Part shown: positions 10,345 to 23,129 of the stretch, piece after piece
Layout: each line of letters starts with the position of its first letter
Numbering within the stretch: the first letter of the stretch is position 1
Source of the DNA: Selaginella moellendorffii
Lineage: Eukaryota; Streptophyta; Lycopodiopsida; Selaginellales; Selaginellaceae
DNA length: 64,000 nucleotides
Reading direction: 5' to 3'
Assembly: GCF_000143415.4 (NCBI RefSeq)
Contig: NW_003314277.1
Location: 1,531,609 to 1,595,608, forward strand
Position numbers and translations under genes: made by a program
Notes under the pieces: model-generated
What the model was told of the DNA's origin: nothing
The model's input: the letters and a program-made list of their open reading frames with translations, nothing else
Databases searched by the model: none

Positions 10345-12440
10345 TTATCGATGGAGGCGAGTGGTAGTAATGTACCGGCCCTTCTCAAGGTCATAAATGG
10401 TTTTCAACCGCGGTTTCCGGCATCTCAGAACGAGCCAGACGAGAACAAACACTAGCCCGAACGATCCAAAAAACGAAAGAATGGTTACCCAGTCATCCCC
10501 AAAACTCCACTCCGAGCGCTCCTCGATGTTATCAGCCAGCTTCACCATCAACGCTCCCAAGGCCCAGTCGAGTGGAACGTTGCCGACTTTGTTCGTGAAG
10601 CGCACCCTGGCCAGGAGAGATTGTTACTTATCGAGAACTTCGAAAGAAGAGAGGCAAAAAAGCTACGCTACCTTTCGTCGTGCATGGCAATCCCGAGCCT
10701 GTCGTGAAGCAGCGCAACGATGTAAGCCGTGGAGAAGCAATACTTTAACAAGTCTTCCTCTTGGATTCCGACGTGCTTGTCCTTGAGCTTTGTCCATTGC
10801 TCGCCGCAGTAGAAATCACCCGCGGCTTCTACGTCGGCCAAAGAAGTGGTTGCCGGCAGTCCAAAGAACTGGAAGAAACGAAGCGAGAGAGCTTTAAAGA
10901 GAAACTTGTAGAAGAAACAAACCTCGGACGTGTAAAAGAAATTCTCTGTCGCAAAAAACTTTCCACGGAGATCCGGGACAAACGTGGATCCAATCGCGCA
11001 TCGCTCATGTAGGCATTGGTCTGGTAAGAGTTACACAGGTTATTCATCCGGAGAGAAAGAAGACTAGCGTACCTTCGCCCATTTGAAGAAGTTCTTGAGC
11101 AGCTCTCCGGCACTCAGAAAAGTTTCCAGACGAAAGTACCGTGGAGACCTTGACTTGGTTCGGCCCCGGTAGAGTGTTTGCAATCTTCTCTAGAAGCTCC
11201 GAGTTCATCACATAGCCGGCCGGAGTACACGGATCAATCACCACGCCGGGTTTAGCCTTTAATCCTGCAGTCGCGTCCAGTTACCACTCAACTTAGAGAA
11301 AATAACTGAGCTTGCCATACTTGGTTTCACCGCCCCGGAGAGCAATAGCTGAAGTAAATTGTCCCAGGCAGCCTCTTGACCAAAGTGAAGAAAACTGTAC
11401 GTGTAGAGTTTGTAATTGACTCCACCAAACTCCAAAGAGTGCAGAAACTCTGGAGGAAATGGTGAATCTGGCACAAATGTCACCTGATCAAACAAGGATT
11501 AGTGAAACGCAAGGACGTAAACATTCGAAAGGCTTACCTGAGCAGACGCGCCACCAAGCTCCACTATTCCAGTAGTCGCGTGTGGATCGCCACCAAGCGT
11601 GCCAAGAGCGTAATTTGCAGAAACCCACGCAAAAATTCCCTCCTCTGTGCCTGCAAGGATACACGAGAGAACTGTGAGCATACAACACAAAGAAAAGATA
11701 AAAGCAAAGAAGAGAAGAGAAAGAAGCTTACCAGTGATAACCGAGGCCCAGCTATCTTCAAACATGAAATCAGACTTGCGAAGCACCGATCGACAAGACT
11801 CAATGATATCGTCTTGGATGTTCTTCTCCAGCCGCCTCAAACCAGCAGTGGCCATGAGATATAGTCTCGTCTGTCCTCTATCCTTCTTCGCGATCCTCGC
11901 GTTTGCGAAGTCCAGCAGCTCCACCAGCGACTCCCCAGCCTGTTGTGGATTCGACGAGAAAGATGACAACCCGGGCTTTGTCTTGAGCGATGGGATGTCT
12001 TGCGTATCAATGTGGGGGAAGAGCTTCTCCACCTTGTAGCTAAAGATGTGGAGCCGGGACCCGGAGCTCCCAGCGTCGATCACGATCGCATGGCCTCTGG
12101 AGTTTTGTTGGCGGCGCGGCCCTCCAAAGACCGAGAAGAAATAGAAGAGAGCCGAGACCGCGAGGATGAGCGTCACGGCCCCCCAGATCCTCCTCTGCCA
12201 TTGCTGCCGATGAGAATGCGACGCAGCACCACCGCCGGAGCTGAGAGATAAGTGATACCTGGGAGGGAGCTGGGTTTTGTGCGGCGGAACGAATGCCGAG
12301 CTCGGTCGCGACTGTAGCTTGGCGAAATCCATCCTGCCGGACGAGGATTCCGCCGCGGCAGTAGCTGCCGATGACGATGCCGATGTCGATGCGGTTGCGC
12401 CCGACGAGCGACGCATGAATCCTAACCCATTCGCGTTCAT
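10345..12440 (-). CDS. Membrane apyrase / NTPDase (GDA1-CD39 family)
   Basis: Hydrolyses nucleoside tri- and diphosphates, probably in the lumen of Golgi/ER or outside the cell. Seven exons; introns include 10607-10671, and others near 10860-10920, 11010-11070, 11265-11318, 11486-11536 and 11650-11730. A Ser/Ala-rich N-terminus precedes one membrane segment (IWGAVTLILAVSALFYFF). Then come the apyrase conserved regions: VIDAGSSGSRLHIF (ACR1), LMATAGLRRL (ACR2), GTEEGIFAWVSANY (ACR3), TGIVELGGASAQ (ACR4), and a C-terminal VPLDWALGA followed by a second membrane segment (ILSFFGSFGLVFVLVWLVL) and a basic tail. Membrane anchors at both ends resemble the APY7-type plant apyrases. ATG is at 12440, divergent from SKI2 with 205 bp between start codons. 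Confidence 0.87.
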
Positions 12441-12645
12441 CCTCTCATCCCAGCTGGAGATCTACTCGAAATCATCGCTCCCTGTCGCTCAGCTGACCTG
12501 ATCGCACCGCGGGGCCGACGGCATTGTCGTGGCGTGGCGCCTTCTTCTCCTTCCAGCAAGAACCCTAATCCTAAAGGGCTTGGGTATATAAAACTAGGGC
12601 AAACCAAATAATTTTTCCCTCTATTTTTTTCTCCGCGAGGAGCGA
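12441..12645. promoter_or_regulatory. Bidirectional promoter, apyrase / SKI2
   Basis: Only 205 bp separate the two start codons. It contains a TATA-like TATATAAAA at 12585-12593, about 53 bp before the SKI2 ATG, and a telo-box-like AACCCTAA at 12561-12568. Both genes must be driven from here unless one has an upstream leader exon. Confidence 0.6.
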
Positions 12646-15600
12646 ATGGCGCCTCCCAAGCTAGGTATCTCTTCGAGCTCGTGTTTCTTCCTCTCTGATC
12701 TATCGATCTTGCTCCAGGAGGCGAGCTTCCATTCAAGATCGGCGTCGCGGGATACAGCGGTGAGCTCCAGGTCGAAATATTGCCTTCGATTTCGCGGAGC
12801 AATCCCTTAGACGATCTTCCTGAGCTGATTTTGGTGAGTATTTTCAGACAGTGATCGTTTCCTTGATCGGCATTCGTGTTTTTGGCAGCCACCAGTGCAG
12901 CCTCCCCAGACCTCCGCGGGGATTCTTGCAGAGATCGAGGAGAAATATCTAGTTCCTCGGCTGGACAGGGAGATTGATGACGTGAAACGGACAGGAAAAA
13001 ACTGGGAGGTCGACTGGTTTGGAGATGGATTTTATCTCTATGAGCCGTCTCTGGCACCGCTTACGATTTCTCCGGTGTGGAAGCCGCCGTTTAGACGAAA
13101 GGAGAGTGAGTATCGTACGTCGGAAGAGCAAGGGAGAGTTTGGGTTCCTGAGTTTGAGCAGGTATGTTGATCGAAGCCTTTCAAGTGTTTCTCTTCCATT
13201 TTTTTTAATGATTTTCTTGCTTTTGCTTCTTTCTCCAGATCAAGCCTGAGTATGGAAGCGACGCTGCTTCATCGATGTTGCGGAAGCCAGGAAATCCGGC
13301 CGACTTTGTCCGTGGAAGTTCGAGCAATCAACCGTTTCGACCAGGTGGAGTTGATCTTGGCGAAAAAATTATTCCCGAAGGCGCACAGAACGGAGAATGG
13401 CTAGCCGAAGTTTTAGAAGGCAAACCACTGCAGACTGTTGCTCCGGGTTTTAAACGGGGTTTATCCAATCTTGGTGTCCCTGAGGTATGCAAAAGTATTA
13501 GCAACATATTTTGACTAAACTTCATATGCTGCAGCCATTTACATGGTCCAAGAAGTCGGATGTGTCTTCTGCAGAGACATTCAAGGAACCAGAAAAGGTT
13601 TGCTCTTTCGAAACGATGTTCGTCTTCTTTCCTGAACAGTGTGATTTCTACACAGAAGGACAGTGTCCTACATTACGAAGACTTATTTCGGAAGGCATGG
13701 GAACATCAAATGCTGGAAGATGATAGTGAGGTCGATGACGAAGGTAAACCATTGGTAATTCCTTTATGTTTCAAGCAAGGCTTTGCAACGTTTTTCAGAT
13801 CCCATCGACGAGGTTGTATTAAAGGACGAAGTGGAACCCGAGTCTGAAGTTGATAAAATCCTTGCAACTGAAACGGTCGAGGCTGCTCCTGTGCCGAAGG
13901 CAGAGGCTAAACAGGTAATATAGCTGGTTACAAATGAAAAACATTTTCTGACATGGAACTATTTTTCAGGAATGGGTGGTTATGGACGGAGATAGTGGTG
14001 TAGCAGAAAGGTTTTTGGAGCTTATACCAGATATGGCAATCCAATTTCCTTTTGAACTTGACAAGTTTCAAAAAGAGGTACGTCATCTCGAGTCGTACTA
14101 TGAAGTCTTGAATTACCTTCCGCAGGCAATCTATCACCTTGAGAAAAATGAATCCGTGTTTGTTGCTGCACACACATCAGCGGGCAAGACAGTTGTTGCT
14201 GAATATGCATTTGCATTATCTGCAAAGGTATGCTCCGCTAATGTATTCTAGCTTTGTAAGTCTGACTCTCTTATTCCAGCATTGTACAAGGGCAGTGTAT
14301 ACGTCCCCCATCAAAACCATCAGCAATCAGAAGTATCGTGATTTTAGTGAGAAGTTTGATGTCGGACTTCTGACTGGGGACGTGAGTATACGACCCGAGG
14401 CTTCCTGCCTGATTATGACCACAGAGATTCTCCGCTCTATGCTTTACAAGGGAGCGGACCTTGTACGGGATATAGAATGGGTATGTATTCTCCCAGTTGA
14501 TTCTCAATCTTTCTTTACGATCGACGTCACAGGTAGTTTTTGATGAAGTCCATTACGTAAATGATGCTGAGCGAGGTGTTGTATGGGAAGAAGTCATTAT
14601 CATGCTTCCCCAGCATGTCAATCTTGTTTTACTATCAGCTACGGTAAGAATTTTCTTGTTTACAATCTTCTTGCCTCTTATTGTGACTGTTTTAGGTGCC
14701 TAACATTAGGGAGTTTGCTGATTGGGTTGGTCGCACAAAGCAAAAGAAGATATACGTAACTGGGTATGCATGCTCTCCATTGCGTTTCCCAGCGTCTGAA
14801 CTTTCTATGCGCAGGACGACTAAACGACCAGTTCCTTTGGAGCACTGTCTGTTTTATTCGGGAGAGCTTCATAGAATATGTGCAAACGAGACTTTCTTAC
14901 CTCTCGGTGTCAAGGCTGCCAAGGATGCACATTTAGCGAAAACAGCAGTGAAAAAAGGTCCTGTGGCACCTACACAAGGAGGACGGGGAAATGTTCAGGG
15001 GAGAGGCGGACCTGGTGGCAGAGGGGGCAGAGGGAACAAAGTCATTCCAGAGGAGAAAAACAGTCGTGGCGGTCCATGGCGTTCTGAGACTTCCCAGTGG
15101 TATGGACTCATCAACGTACTATCAAAAAAGAACTTGTTGCCTGTACGTATTTTCTTGCATTACATTCTTATGTTGTGTAATTTGGTTCTCTGTATAGGTG
15201 GTGGTGTTCTGTTTTTCAAAATCTCGCTGCGATCAATCAGCAGACAGCTTAACCGGATCAGATTTGACAACATCAACAGAAAAAGGAGTGATTCGCGTTT
15301 TCTGTAACAAGGCCTTTTCACGCCTCAAGGGCACGGATAGGCAACTTCCTCAGGTGTGTACGTATCTTCTAGCTCAGTACTTATGCTCGAAGTATTTTAT
15401 AGGTCCTTCGGATTGAAGAATTGCTGAAGCGAGGTATCGGAGTTCACCACGCTGGTTTACTTCCTATTGTGAAAGAGGTAGTGGAGATGCTCTTTTGCCG
15501 AGGCGTAATCAAGGTGATGAGTTCGTAAGGTTTCTGAAGTGGTCCTTTCTAACTGGAAGTGCAGGTCTTGTTCTCTACTGAGACATTCGCAATGGGAGTC

Positions 15601-17855
15601 AATGCACCTGCCAGAACGGTAAGATAGCCATGCAGTTGAGATTATCATATACTTATTCGTATGAGATGCAGGTTGCATTTCATGGATTCAGGAAGCATGA
15701 TGGTAAATCATTTAGGCAGCTTTATCCAGGCGAGTACACTCAGATGGCGGGCCGAGCCGGGCGAAGAGGCCTTGACACGGTAAATATGGGACTCTTCTTG
15801 CTAGGCCAGTCATTCTCACCTCTTTTTACTTCAGGTAGGAACTGTAATAGTTATGTGTTGGGATGACATACCCGACGAAGGAGATTTAAGACGTCTCTTG
15901 ACTGGGAAGGCCACGAAACTGGAATCACAGTTTAGATTAACTTACACGATGATTCTGAACCTTCTTCGAGTAGAGGAGTTGAAGGTACAATGAACCGATT
16001 GTTTTCTTTCTTTTCGCTTTTTCAATGTCAACTCTCCTTGTAGGTCGAAGACATGCTCAAACGCAGTTTTGCGGAATTTCATGCCCAACGTGCACTTCCT
16101 GAGCAACAGCAGCAACTTCTTAGACAAGAGGGCGAGCTTTCAAAAATGGCTGCAACGATAGAATGTATTCTTGGCGACCCCACGATTGAAGATTATTACA
16201 AATTAGCAAGCGAGGCAGATATGCTCGGAGAGAGCATTCAGGAAAAAGTGATGAACTCCCGTGCAGCACAGCAAGCTCTTATACCGGGACGAATAGTCAC
16301 TGTCAAGACGACTATCGTAAGTCATATTTCTACGCTGCTTTCGTGCACTAGTGATTTTCTCTTTACAGTACCCAGTTCCAGCTTTGGGTGTTGTCCTAAG
16401 AGGACCTAGCGGGACAACAAAAATGAGCATCGTTTTGACACTTTACCGTGGTGCAGTTCCAGCCTCAGCAAAACTTCAGCCTCCAACTAAAAAGCTTGAT
16501 CAAGATGGAGGATATTTCATCAGCAAGAAGAACAAGAACGACGACGACGAGTTCGCAGTTTTTTCGGGGTCCAAGAAATCTTCAGGTGTCATTCGGTTGA
16601 CGATGCCGCACTACGGAACGGTGGGAGGAGTCTCCTTTCTGGTCGCAGAGACCAGTGGCCAGGAGTTTCTCAGCATCTCGAAGGAGAAAATCCGGGTTGA
16701 TGCCAATCGGATCTTAGAAGAAGAAAGCACTATGGCCATCTCGGCTGTACTGCAAGCCCTCACAGAACTTGAGAGACTTTATCCGGCAGATCCTCCACCT
16801 CTTGATCCCGTAAAAGGTAATTACTTTCGATGCTCTTGACTAGCAAAACTTGACTAACGCATTGTCTTTCAGATTTGAAGCTCAACGATATCGATGCCGT
16901 CGAAAAGTACAAGAAGAAGCAAGCCATCACGGAGCTTATGGCACAAAACAAGTGCCATCGGTGTCCAAAGCTGCAAGAGCACTACTCGATTATCAAGAAC
17001 CGACAGCTGCTGAGAGATCGCGTGGACAAGCTTAAATTCGATGTTTCAGACAACGCATTACAACAAATGCCAGAGTTTCAGCGTCGTGTAAGTATTCTTC
17101 CTTGGCAGCCGTTGTTTGGTTTTTGACTTTGCTACACAAATGTGGATGGCAGATGGATGTTCTCCAGGACGTTGGCTGCATCGATTCGGAGCTCATCGTT
17201 CAGCTCAAAGGCCGTGTGACGTGCGAGTTCAACACTGGCGATGAGCTGATCGCGGCGGAGTGCCTCTTTGACAACCAGCTTGCGGATCTTAACGCTGCTG
17301 AATCGATCGCCTTGTTGTCCTCGCTGGTGTTCCAGCAGCGTGAAACTAGCGAGCCTGTCCTCACTGAAAAGCTCGCGGCTGCGAAAACAAGGTAATCGTT
17401 TAATGGTTATCGTGTGCTACTTGTGTTTTTCTACTCTTTTCTCTCAGGCTTTACAACACAGCGTTGCAGCTTGGAGATTTGCAAGTGAGCCATGGGCTTG
17501 TTTCACACGCCGAAGACTACGCTCGTGACGCCCTCCATTTTGGACTCATGGAAGTGGTGTATGAATGGGCAAAGGTAAATTATAAGCATTTGCATTCCAG
17601 GCACTTTCTTCTTCCTTCGTTGACTCTTTTGTGTTGCAGGGAACTCCATTCTCAACAATTTGTGAGATGACCGACGTTTCCGAAGGTCTGGTGGTGAGAA
17701 CTATAGTCCGATTGGACGAGACATGTAGAGAGATTAAGAACGCGGCGCGGATTATGGGAGACACGACGCTCTTCAACAAAATGGATGAAGCTTCCAACCT
17801 TATTAAAAGAGATATCGTCTTTGCTGCAAGCTTGTATGTTACAGGGCTTGTATAA
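12646..17855 (+). CDS. SKI2: SKI2-type DExH RNA helicase (cytoplasmic exosome cofactor)
   Basis: The helicase of the Ski complex feeds mRNA 3'-to-5' into the cytoplasmic exosome. About 20 exons with short introns and a first exon of only ~20 nt (MAPPKL). The order is complete: a ~330-residue N-terminal region with PFTW and acidic linkers; motif [15 protein letters not shown]; Ia [12 protein letters not shown]; motif [13 protein letters not shown]; motif III LLSATVPN; a Gly/Arg-rich loop ([12 protein letters not shown]) in the region before RecA2; [21 protein letters not shown]; motif [15 protein letters not shown]; a beta-barrel/coiled arch; and the C-terminal DSHCT helical domain ([24 protein letters not shown]). 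The DEVH box with HYVND and the C-terminal arch separate SKI2 from MTR4-type helicases. No frame break was found. Confidence 0.9.
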
Positions 17856-18080
17856 AACTCTGCAAAGTCAGAAGTAAATAGTATTCCAGATCAACTTTTA
17901 AGCCATTATATTCATATATTTTAAAACTGTCACCTTCCAGATTAATTTTGCAAATTGACACTTATTGTAATAAATTTAGCTATATATATCCAAAGTCAAC
18001 CAAATAATCAATTTTTTTAGATTCAACTACCGGAAAGATCAAACCCTACATTTCTTGTGCATCAATTCAAAAATTAGAAT

Positions 18081-18954
18081 ATGGAATTCCTTGTGTATGT
18101 TCTTCTTGGCTCCGTATTTCTGTTCTACCTCTTGGTCAGGCCCTTCCTCCAGCCACGCAAACTGCTGCCACCATCTCCAAGGGGCTTGCCATTGATCGGC
18201 CACCTCCATCTCTTGGGAAGGCAGCCCCACATCTCTCTCCAAGAGCTGTCCAACAAGTTTGGAGACATTGTGTGCCTGAGATTGGGGCTTGTGCCAGCGA
18301 TTCTAATCTCCAGTTCCGCGGCAGCGAGAGAGGCACTCAAAACCCATGATCAAACATTTTCTGGTAGGCCATACTTCCTCTTGGGCGATTACGTCTACAG
18401 CTCCAAAAGCATGGTGTTGTCACCCCCTAACGAGCACTGGAGAAGAATGAAGAAGCTCTTCAACGCGGAGCTCTTCACGGCAAATCGCTTGGCTTCGTTC
18501 TTGGAGGTGAGACGCGAAGAGCTGGCTTCCATGGTTTCTTTTTTGATCGACAACCAGTCGAGAGTGGTGAACGTGAGAGAGCTTGTCCGGAGCTACACTT
18601 TCAACACAATAACGAGGATTGTCATGAGCAAGAGGTTTTTTGGGGAGAAGAACACTGTGAACGAGGAGGAAGCTATGGAGTTCATGGAAGTTATGGAAGA
18701 GATTATCAAGTTTGGCTTCGCATTCCACATAAGCGAGCTTGTACCGGCTTGGGTCAGATGGATTGACTGGAAAATCCCAGCAGTGAAACGAATCGCCGCA
18801 AGGGAAAACATTGTCATCCAAAAGATTTTAGACGAGCACAGGAAAACCAAAAGTTCCCGAGGCACAAAGGATTTCCTGGACATTCTTCTTGAGAATGATA
18901 CTGAAGGCGATGGAGGTGGAAATGATCTTGACAATGCCAGAGGTACCATCATGG

Positions 18955-19004
<50 letters not shown>

Positions 19005-19631
19005 AATTCTAGAGTATGATCGTGCCAGGAACTAGTTGGAGCTGGAACTTATACCACTGCCTGTGTGATCGAGTGGGTTATACTAGAACTTCTAAGGAAT
19101 CCAGATGTTCTTGAAAAAGCCCAGCATGAGCTTGAATCCATTGTGGGTCAGACCAATCGCCTGGTAGAAGAATCAGACATTGAGCATCTGACTTACCTCC
19201 AAGCGATTGTGAAAGAAACGTTTCGGCTCCATCCTCCTGCACCACTCCTGTTACGTATGTCCACTCAGGAGTGTGTTATATCCAACTATCACATCCCGAA
19301 AGGTGCCAACACCTTTGTAAATGTCTACGCTATTGGAAGGGATCCAGGCCTGTGGGAGAATCCAATGGAGTTCTCGCCAGAGAGGTTTGTTGGTTCGAGC
19401 ATGGACGTCCGAGGTCAGGACTTCGAGCTGATTCCATTTGGAGCTGGGCGGAGAACTTGCGCGGGACTGACACTCGGTTTGAAGGTTGTCCAAATTGGAC
19501 TTGCGAATTTGCTCCATGGGTTCGACTGGAGCTGTGTTGCTGGAAGGGACTACGATGTTGCTGAAAGCAGCGTTTCTGTGATTTGGCCAAAGAAACCACT
19601 CGAAGCAATGGTGACTCCAAAATCTAGATAA
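18081..19631 (+). CDS. Cytochrome P450 monooxygenase (plant A-type)
   Basis: Two exons, 18081-18953 and 19029-19631, give 491 residues. An N-terminal membrane anchor (VYVLLGSVFLFYLLV) precedes the proline hinge LPPSPRGLPLIGH, which places it on the ER. Later motifs are KETFR (ExxR), FSPERF (PERF) and the heme loop PFGAGRRTCAG with its cysteine ligand. The layout and single intron are typical of plant A-type P450s acting on phenolics, fatty acids or other small metabolites; I cannot name the CYP family or substrate. Oddity: the I-helix reads GAGTYTT, with tyrosine where the family normally has D/E before the threonine that takes part in oxygen activation. The intron carries a (CT)n run that doubles as a long pyrimidine tract. 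Confidence 0.92.
18958..18998 (+). repeat. (CT)n microsatellite in the P450 intron
   Basis: About 20 uninterrupted CT units lie just after the donor site. They occupy more than half of the 75-nt intron and could vary in length between individuals. Confidence 0.95.
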
Positions 19632-19887
19632 GAAAATGAGAAAATAAATAAATATTAAGTTAAATGTAATCATGATAAGATTTGAATAATGTATTTTTAT
19701 TTGCTAATAACCAAATGATCTTTTATGGATCAAATGGTTTGGTTTATCTTGTAATAATTCTTATCGCATGTTTCTGTTCTTTTCTTTGCTGGAGTGAACA
19801 TGGCGAGTGTAAGTCCCACCTAGAAGCCAGCCAAGCAAAAGCGTTGAATTTCCATTCGACACTGTTCATCAAGGCTACATTGGTCTA

Positions 19888-20438
19888 ATGGAGAAATTCA
19901 AGAGCATGGATTTCTCCGCGACTGCCCACGAGCTGTTCGAGTCCGCCAAGGAAGCCAAGGAGAAATCTGAGGAGGCAATCAAGGCCGGGGTGAAGAACTC
20001 GCAGGATAAGGTAAAGGAGGTCGCGGAATTGGTTCTGGACGAGGCACACAAGGCCGCCGGGAGCGCCAAGGAGTTCGTCAAGGGCGCGGTCCATCGAGTG
20101 GAAGGATATGCCGACAATTTCAAGACAGGCTCCAGCGAGATCAAGGGCAACCTCAAAGACAACCTCTCGCAAGCTCTGGATCAAGTAAGTCAAAAACTAG
20201 ATAAGGTTTTCTTGTGGCGTGACAAATTCTCGCTTTTCTCATCTAGAACAAGGGGAATTTCACAATGGAGACATTGGGCAGCTATCCAATGGCCATGGTG
20301 AATTGGTGTAGCAATGCTTGTGGATCGTCCAAGAATCACTACAAGGACATGGCTGACGATGTTACCGAAGTTCTCAAGGAGTCAGCCACCAAGCTTGAGC
20401 ACGAGACCGCGGCGGCTACGTCCTCTAAAACCGATTGA
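19888..20438 (+). CDS. LEA-like hydrophilic amphipathic-helix protein
   Basis: Two exons, 19888-20184 and 20247-20438, with a 62-nt intron. The first exon encodes a Lys/Glu/Ala-rich helix (SAKEAKEKSEEAIKAG, KVKEVAELVLDEAHKAAGSAK) with 11-residue periodicity like group 3/4 LEA proteins, which protect membranes and proteins during drying. The second exon has NWCSNACGSSKNHYKDMADDV, with two cysteines that are unusual for LEA proteins, then a short Lys/Glu/Ala tail. About 162 residues; no targeting signal is evident. The family call rests on composition and periodicity, not on a diagnostic motif. Confidence 0.5.
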
Positions 20439-20651
20439 TCAAACAAAATCTCCATATATGATTGGAATGATAAGAACTTATTCATTTGCTAGCTTTCACG
20501 ATATGTTATACAAGAGATTCAAGAGATCTATTCTATAATCAAGCAAGATCACGATGTATTGAGCTTTTTCAAATCCATAAACTATTTATCCATTAGAACG
20601 ATCAAGTCCTTTACTTATACATTGTCAACTGAACTAGAACGATCAAATTCT

Positions 20652-21560
20652 TCAGGACGTCTCTACATTTAGCAGCTTCTTCATTTGCTCGTAAACACAA
20701 TATGACACACTCGCTGCTGGTGCCACCCTGCACAGATTTGGCAAGAGCCCTTTGTAGAACCCCCGCACACCCTCTCTTGCATAAGTTCTCTTGAAAACAT
20801 CCCTCATTCCCTTGTATAATTCCTCTGACCCATTTGCTACCGTGGATTGTGCTTGCAATCTAGTCCTCACCACATGTAAAGGATACACCAAAGTCGTTCC
20901 AATGCTCGCCGATACAATCCCACACCCCATATGTACCAGCGGGGCATACTTCGAATCCGAGTCAATCAAGCCTCTCTCCAAGATGCCCTTCTTAAGCGTC
21001 TCATACATCGCAAAGTCAAAACCAGCATAGGGGAAGATCCCCATCACCGAGGGAAGCAATCCCCTGTACAAAGAGAAGCCACCTTCACGCACCCACATCT
21101 CCCTTGTCAACTTTAGAGCGCTCGTTTTTGCATCGCTGGAGACTTGTATCCTTGTCTTCACCACCTCGAATGGGTATGCCACGACCGTGGTCAGAACACC
21201 CGCGCAACCTCCGGCGAGAAACCTAGAAACCGGTCCTAGATCCGATTCCTTTACCCCTTGTAGATCTGCTGCCACGCTCTTGAGCCTCTCAAACGTCAAG
21301 AACCTCACGCCCGCCTCCGGGAAGTGTTTGAGGACATTCATGCCATTCCCAACGTAGTACCCGGCCAGGCCACCTTTCTGGTATATGTGTTGCATCCCTT
21401 GACGGACGGTCATCGGGCTGCTCGTCGTGTTGGTCTGGAGGAGGACTCGTAGACGATCCAGAGGCGCGGTCACGGTTCTAGACGTGGCTCCCGCAACAGC
21501 CCCGCAAACGAAGCACCTGATCTCTTTTTCTTGTGCCATTTTGAGTGATAACCCTAGCAA
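20652..21560 (-). CDS. Mitochondrial carrier, ATP-Mg/Pi (SCaMC/APC) type without EF hands
   Basis: Single-exon carrier with three ~100-residue repeats, six membrane helices and the three signature motifs: PLDRLRV, PFEVVKTR and PLHVVRTR. GYYVGNGMNVLKHFPE and FKRTYAREGVRGFYKGLLPNLCRVAPA resemble the core of the ATP-Mg/phosphate (SCaMC/APC) carriers, which exchange adenine nucleotides for phosphate across the inner mitochondrial membrane. The family often has an N-terminal calmodulin-like regulator; here the carrier core begins at once, as in short isoforms, so calcium control is not expected. The third motif has H where an acid is usual, similar to the Q seen in this subfamily. The start may be the second methionine (21539, MAQEKEI). 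Confidence 0.82.
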   Translation of the reverse strand: MLGLSLKMAQEKEIRCFVCGAVAGATSRTVTAPLDRLRVLLQTNTTSSPMTVRQGMQHIYQKGGLAGYYVGNGMNVLKHFPEAGVRFLTFERLKSVAADLQGVKESDLGPVSRFLAGGCAGVLTTVVAYPFEVVKTRIQVSSDAKTSALKLTREMWVREGGFSLYRGLLPSVMGIFPYAGFDFAMYETLKKGILERGLIDSDSKYAPLVHMGCGIVSASIGTTLVYPLHVVRTRLQAQSTVANGSEELYKGMRDVFKRTYAREGVRGFYKGLLPNLCRVAPAASVSYCVYEQMKKLLNVETS

Positions 21561-23129
21561 TGGGGCTTCTGGTTTATACAGTGCTTTCTGCCTTTTCCTT
21601 TACATAGGATTTAGGTCTATATCATTAAACTCACCTTTTGGATAATTCCGCCATGCAGACCTGGGCTCGAATCCCAGCAGCCACAACTTAGAGAATGCGT
21701 GTATAAGATCTGAGATCTGGATATGAAAGAGGGCCTTTTCTACAACAGGGACACAAATACGCGCAGCATATATGCTTTTTGTTTTGAAAACCAGATGCAC
21801 GTATTGCTTTATACCAAAATTGACTGGTGTATCGGCTTGACCGTCAAGAAAGTTTATCACAACGAGACAAGCCCAAAATGTGATACCCGATCTCTTGAGC
21901 GATCGTTTTCACCAGTTTTCCCTGTGGTGGGGTGATGGAGCTCATTTTCACCTTTTCAAGGATCTTCGCACACGGGAACCTGAATCTATTCGATCTAGAT
22001 TATGTTATGAGGCTATATGGAATATCGGCCCATGAGGATACTCATAGTCAAAATATGAGATTTTTACACGGTGGAACTTCGCTATTTCGTTTTGACCATG
22101 AGGGCAATTGCCAAGAAGAATGCCAGAAAACGTCATGAGCTCCAGAGATCTCTCAGAATGGAGAACAACTCACACAAATTTGAAAATGTGATTTATAACC
22201 CGCCAACCTTTTATGTCAACCTTGATGTCACTCCATTTTTCTTGCTCGATTCGCGCCTGACAATGGCGCTGGAGCTTCCTTTTTGTGCATATGATAAATT
22301 CTCACACCTAGCACCGAAACCATGGAAGGAGAAGCTCAATGGAATCTTCGCATGGCTCCCTTGAGCTGGCCAGAAATTTTATATAGAGAACCGCAGCAAC
22401 GTTTTCAACCTTTGCATGAGAGGTTCTACACATAAATGTTGGGAAATTTTTCTCTTAGAAGATCAATCTAGTCAAAGACAATGTTATTATACTATAATTT
22501 AAGGGAATGGAAAGAACAAAAGCATGGCGTAACATAGCCAGCAAATGCCAGCTCTCGATATTCGACTAGAGGTGGGGCTCGTACAGTGTACGGATGACGT
22601 GTGTGACCCATGCTTGGGTTTTGGACCAGATTGGGCCGAATCCCAGCCAAAACAACATAAAAAGGGGGCACTAGGCATCACATGAGATGAGATACGTCTT
22701 TGGCTGTTCTTGTGTTGTTTGGCTTAAATTCGATCCATACGTGTCGGGTGAGTGATCCCAGAGCGTTGTTTTTCCATTCCATTCGTGATAGAATCTTTGT
22801 TCTTGCGCTGGATTGAGGGAAGAATAGAGCGCTCTTCTTGGGCTGAAAGGGAGGGAAGAAGAATCGTGATCATATTGTGCAATGTGGAGTAGAATTCCTT
22901 CTAATCAATCCCTGATCTATCCTCTCAATCTTTGTTCTTGAGAGTCTGATTTGAGAGAAGGTAGCAACAATTATTTCTTGCGCGCACAATGTGGAAGGAG
23001 TGATGAGGTGAATTCCCTCTTTTTCATAGCCTCTGCTCTTCCAAAGCTAGACAAGAAATTCCCCAACTAGAATCGATTAGAATTGGATCCAATCCGAAAG
23101 AGGAGGAGCAATTCCAATCCAATCCTATC
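21561..23129. other. Intergenic DNA with a tRNA T-arm-like fragment and the ERF leader
   Basis: At 21659-21684 CTGGGCTCGAATCCCAG forms a perfect T-stem/loop, with no matching acceptor or anticodon arm around it. It is probably a tRNA or SINE relic. Short ORFs at 21.9-22.4 kb look like no family I know. A TATA-like ataaaaagg lies near 22658, and 22690-23129 looks like the long 5' leader of the ERF gene. Confidence 0.4.
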
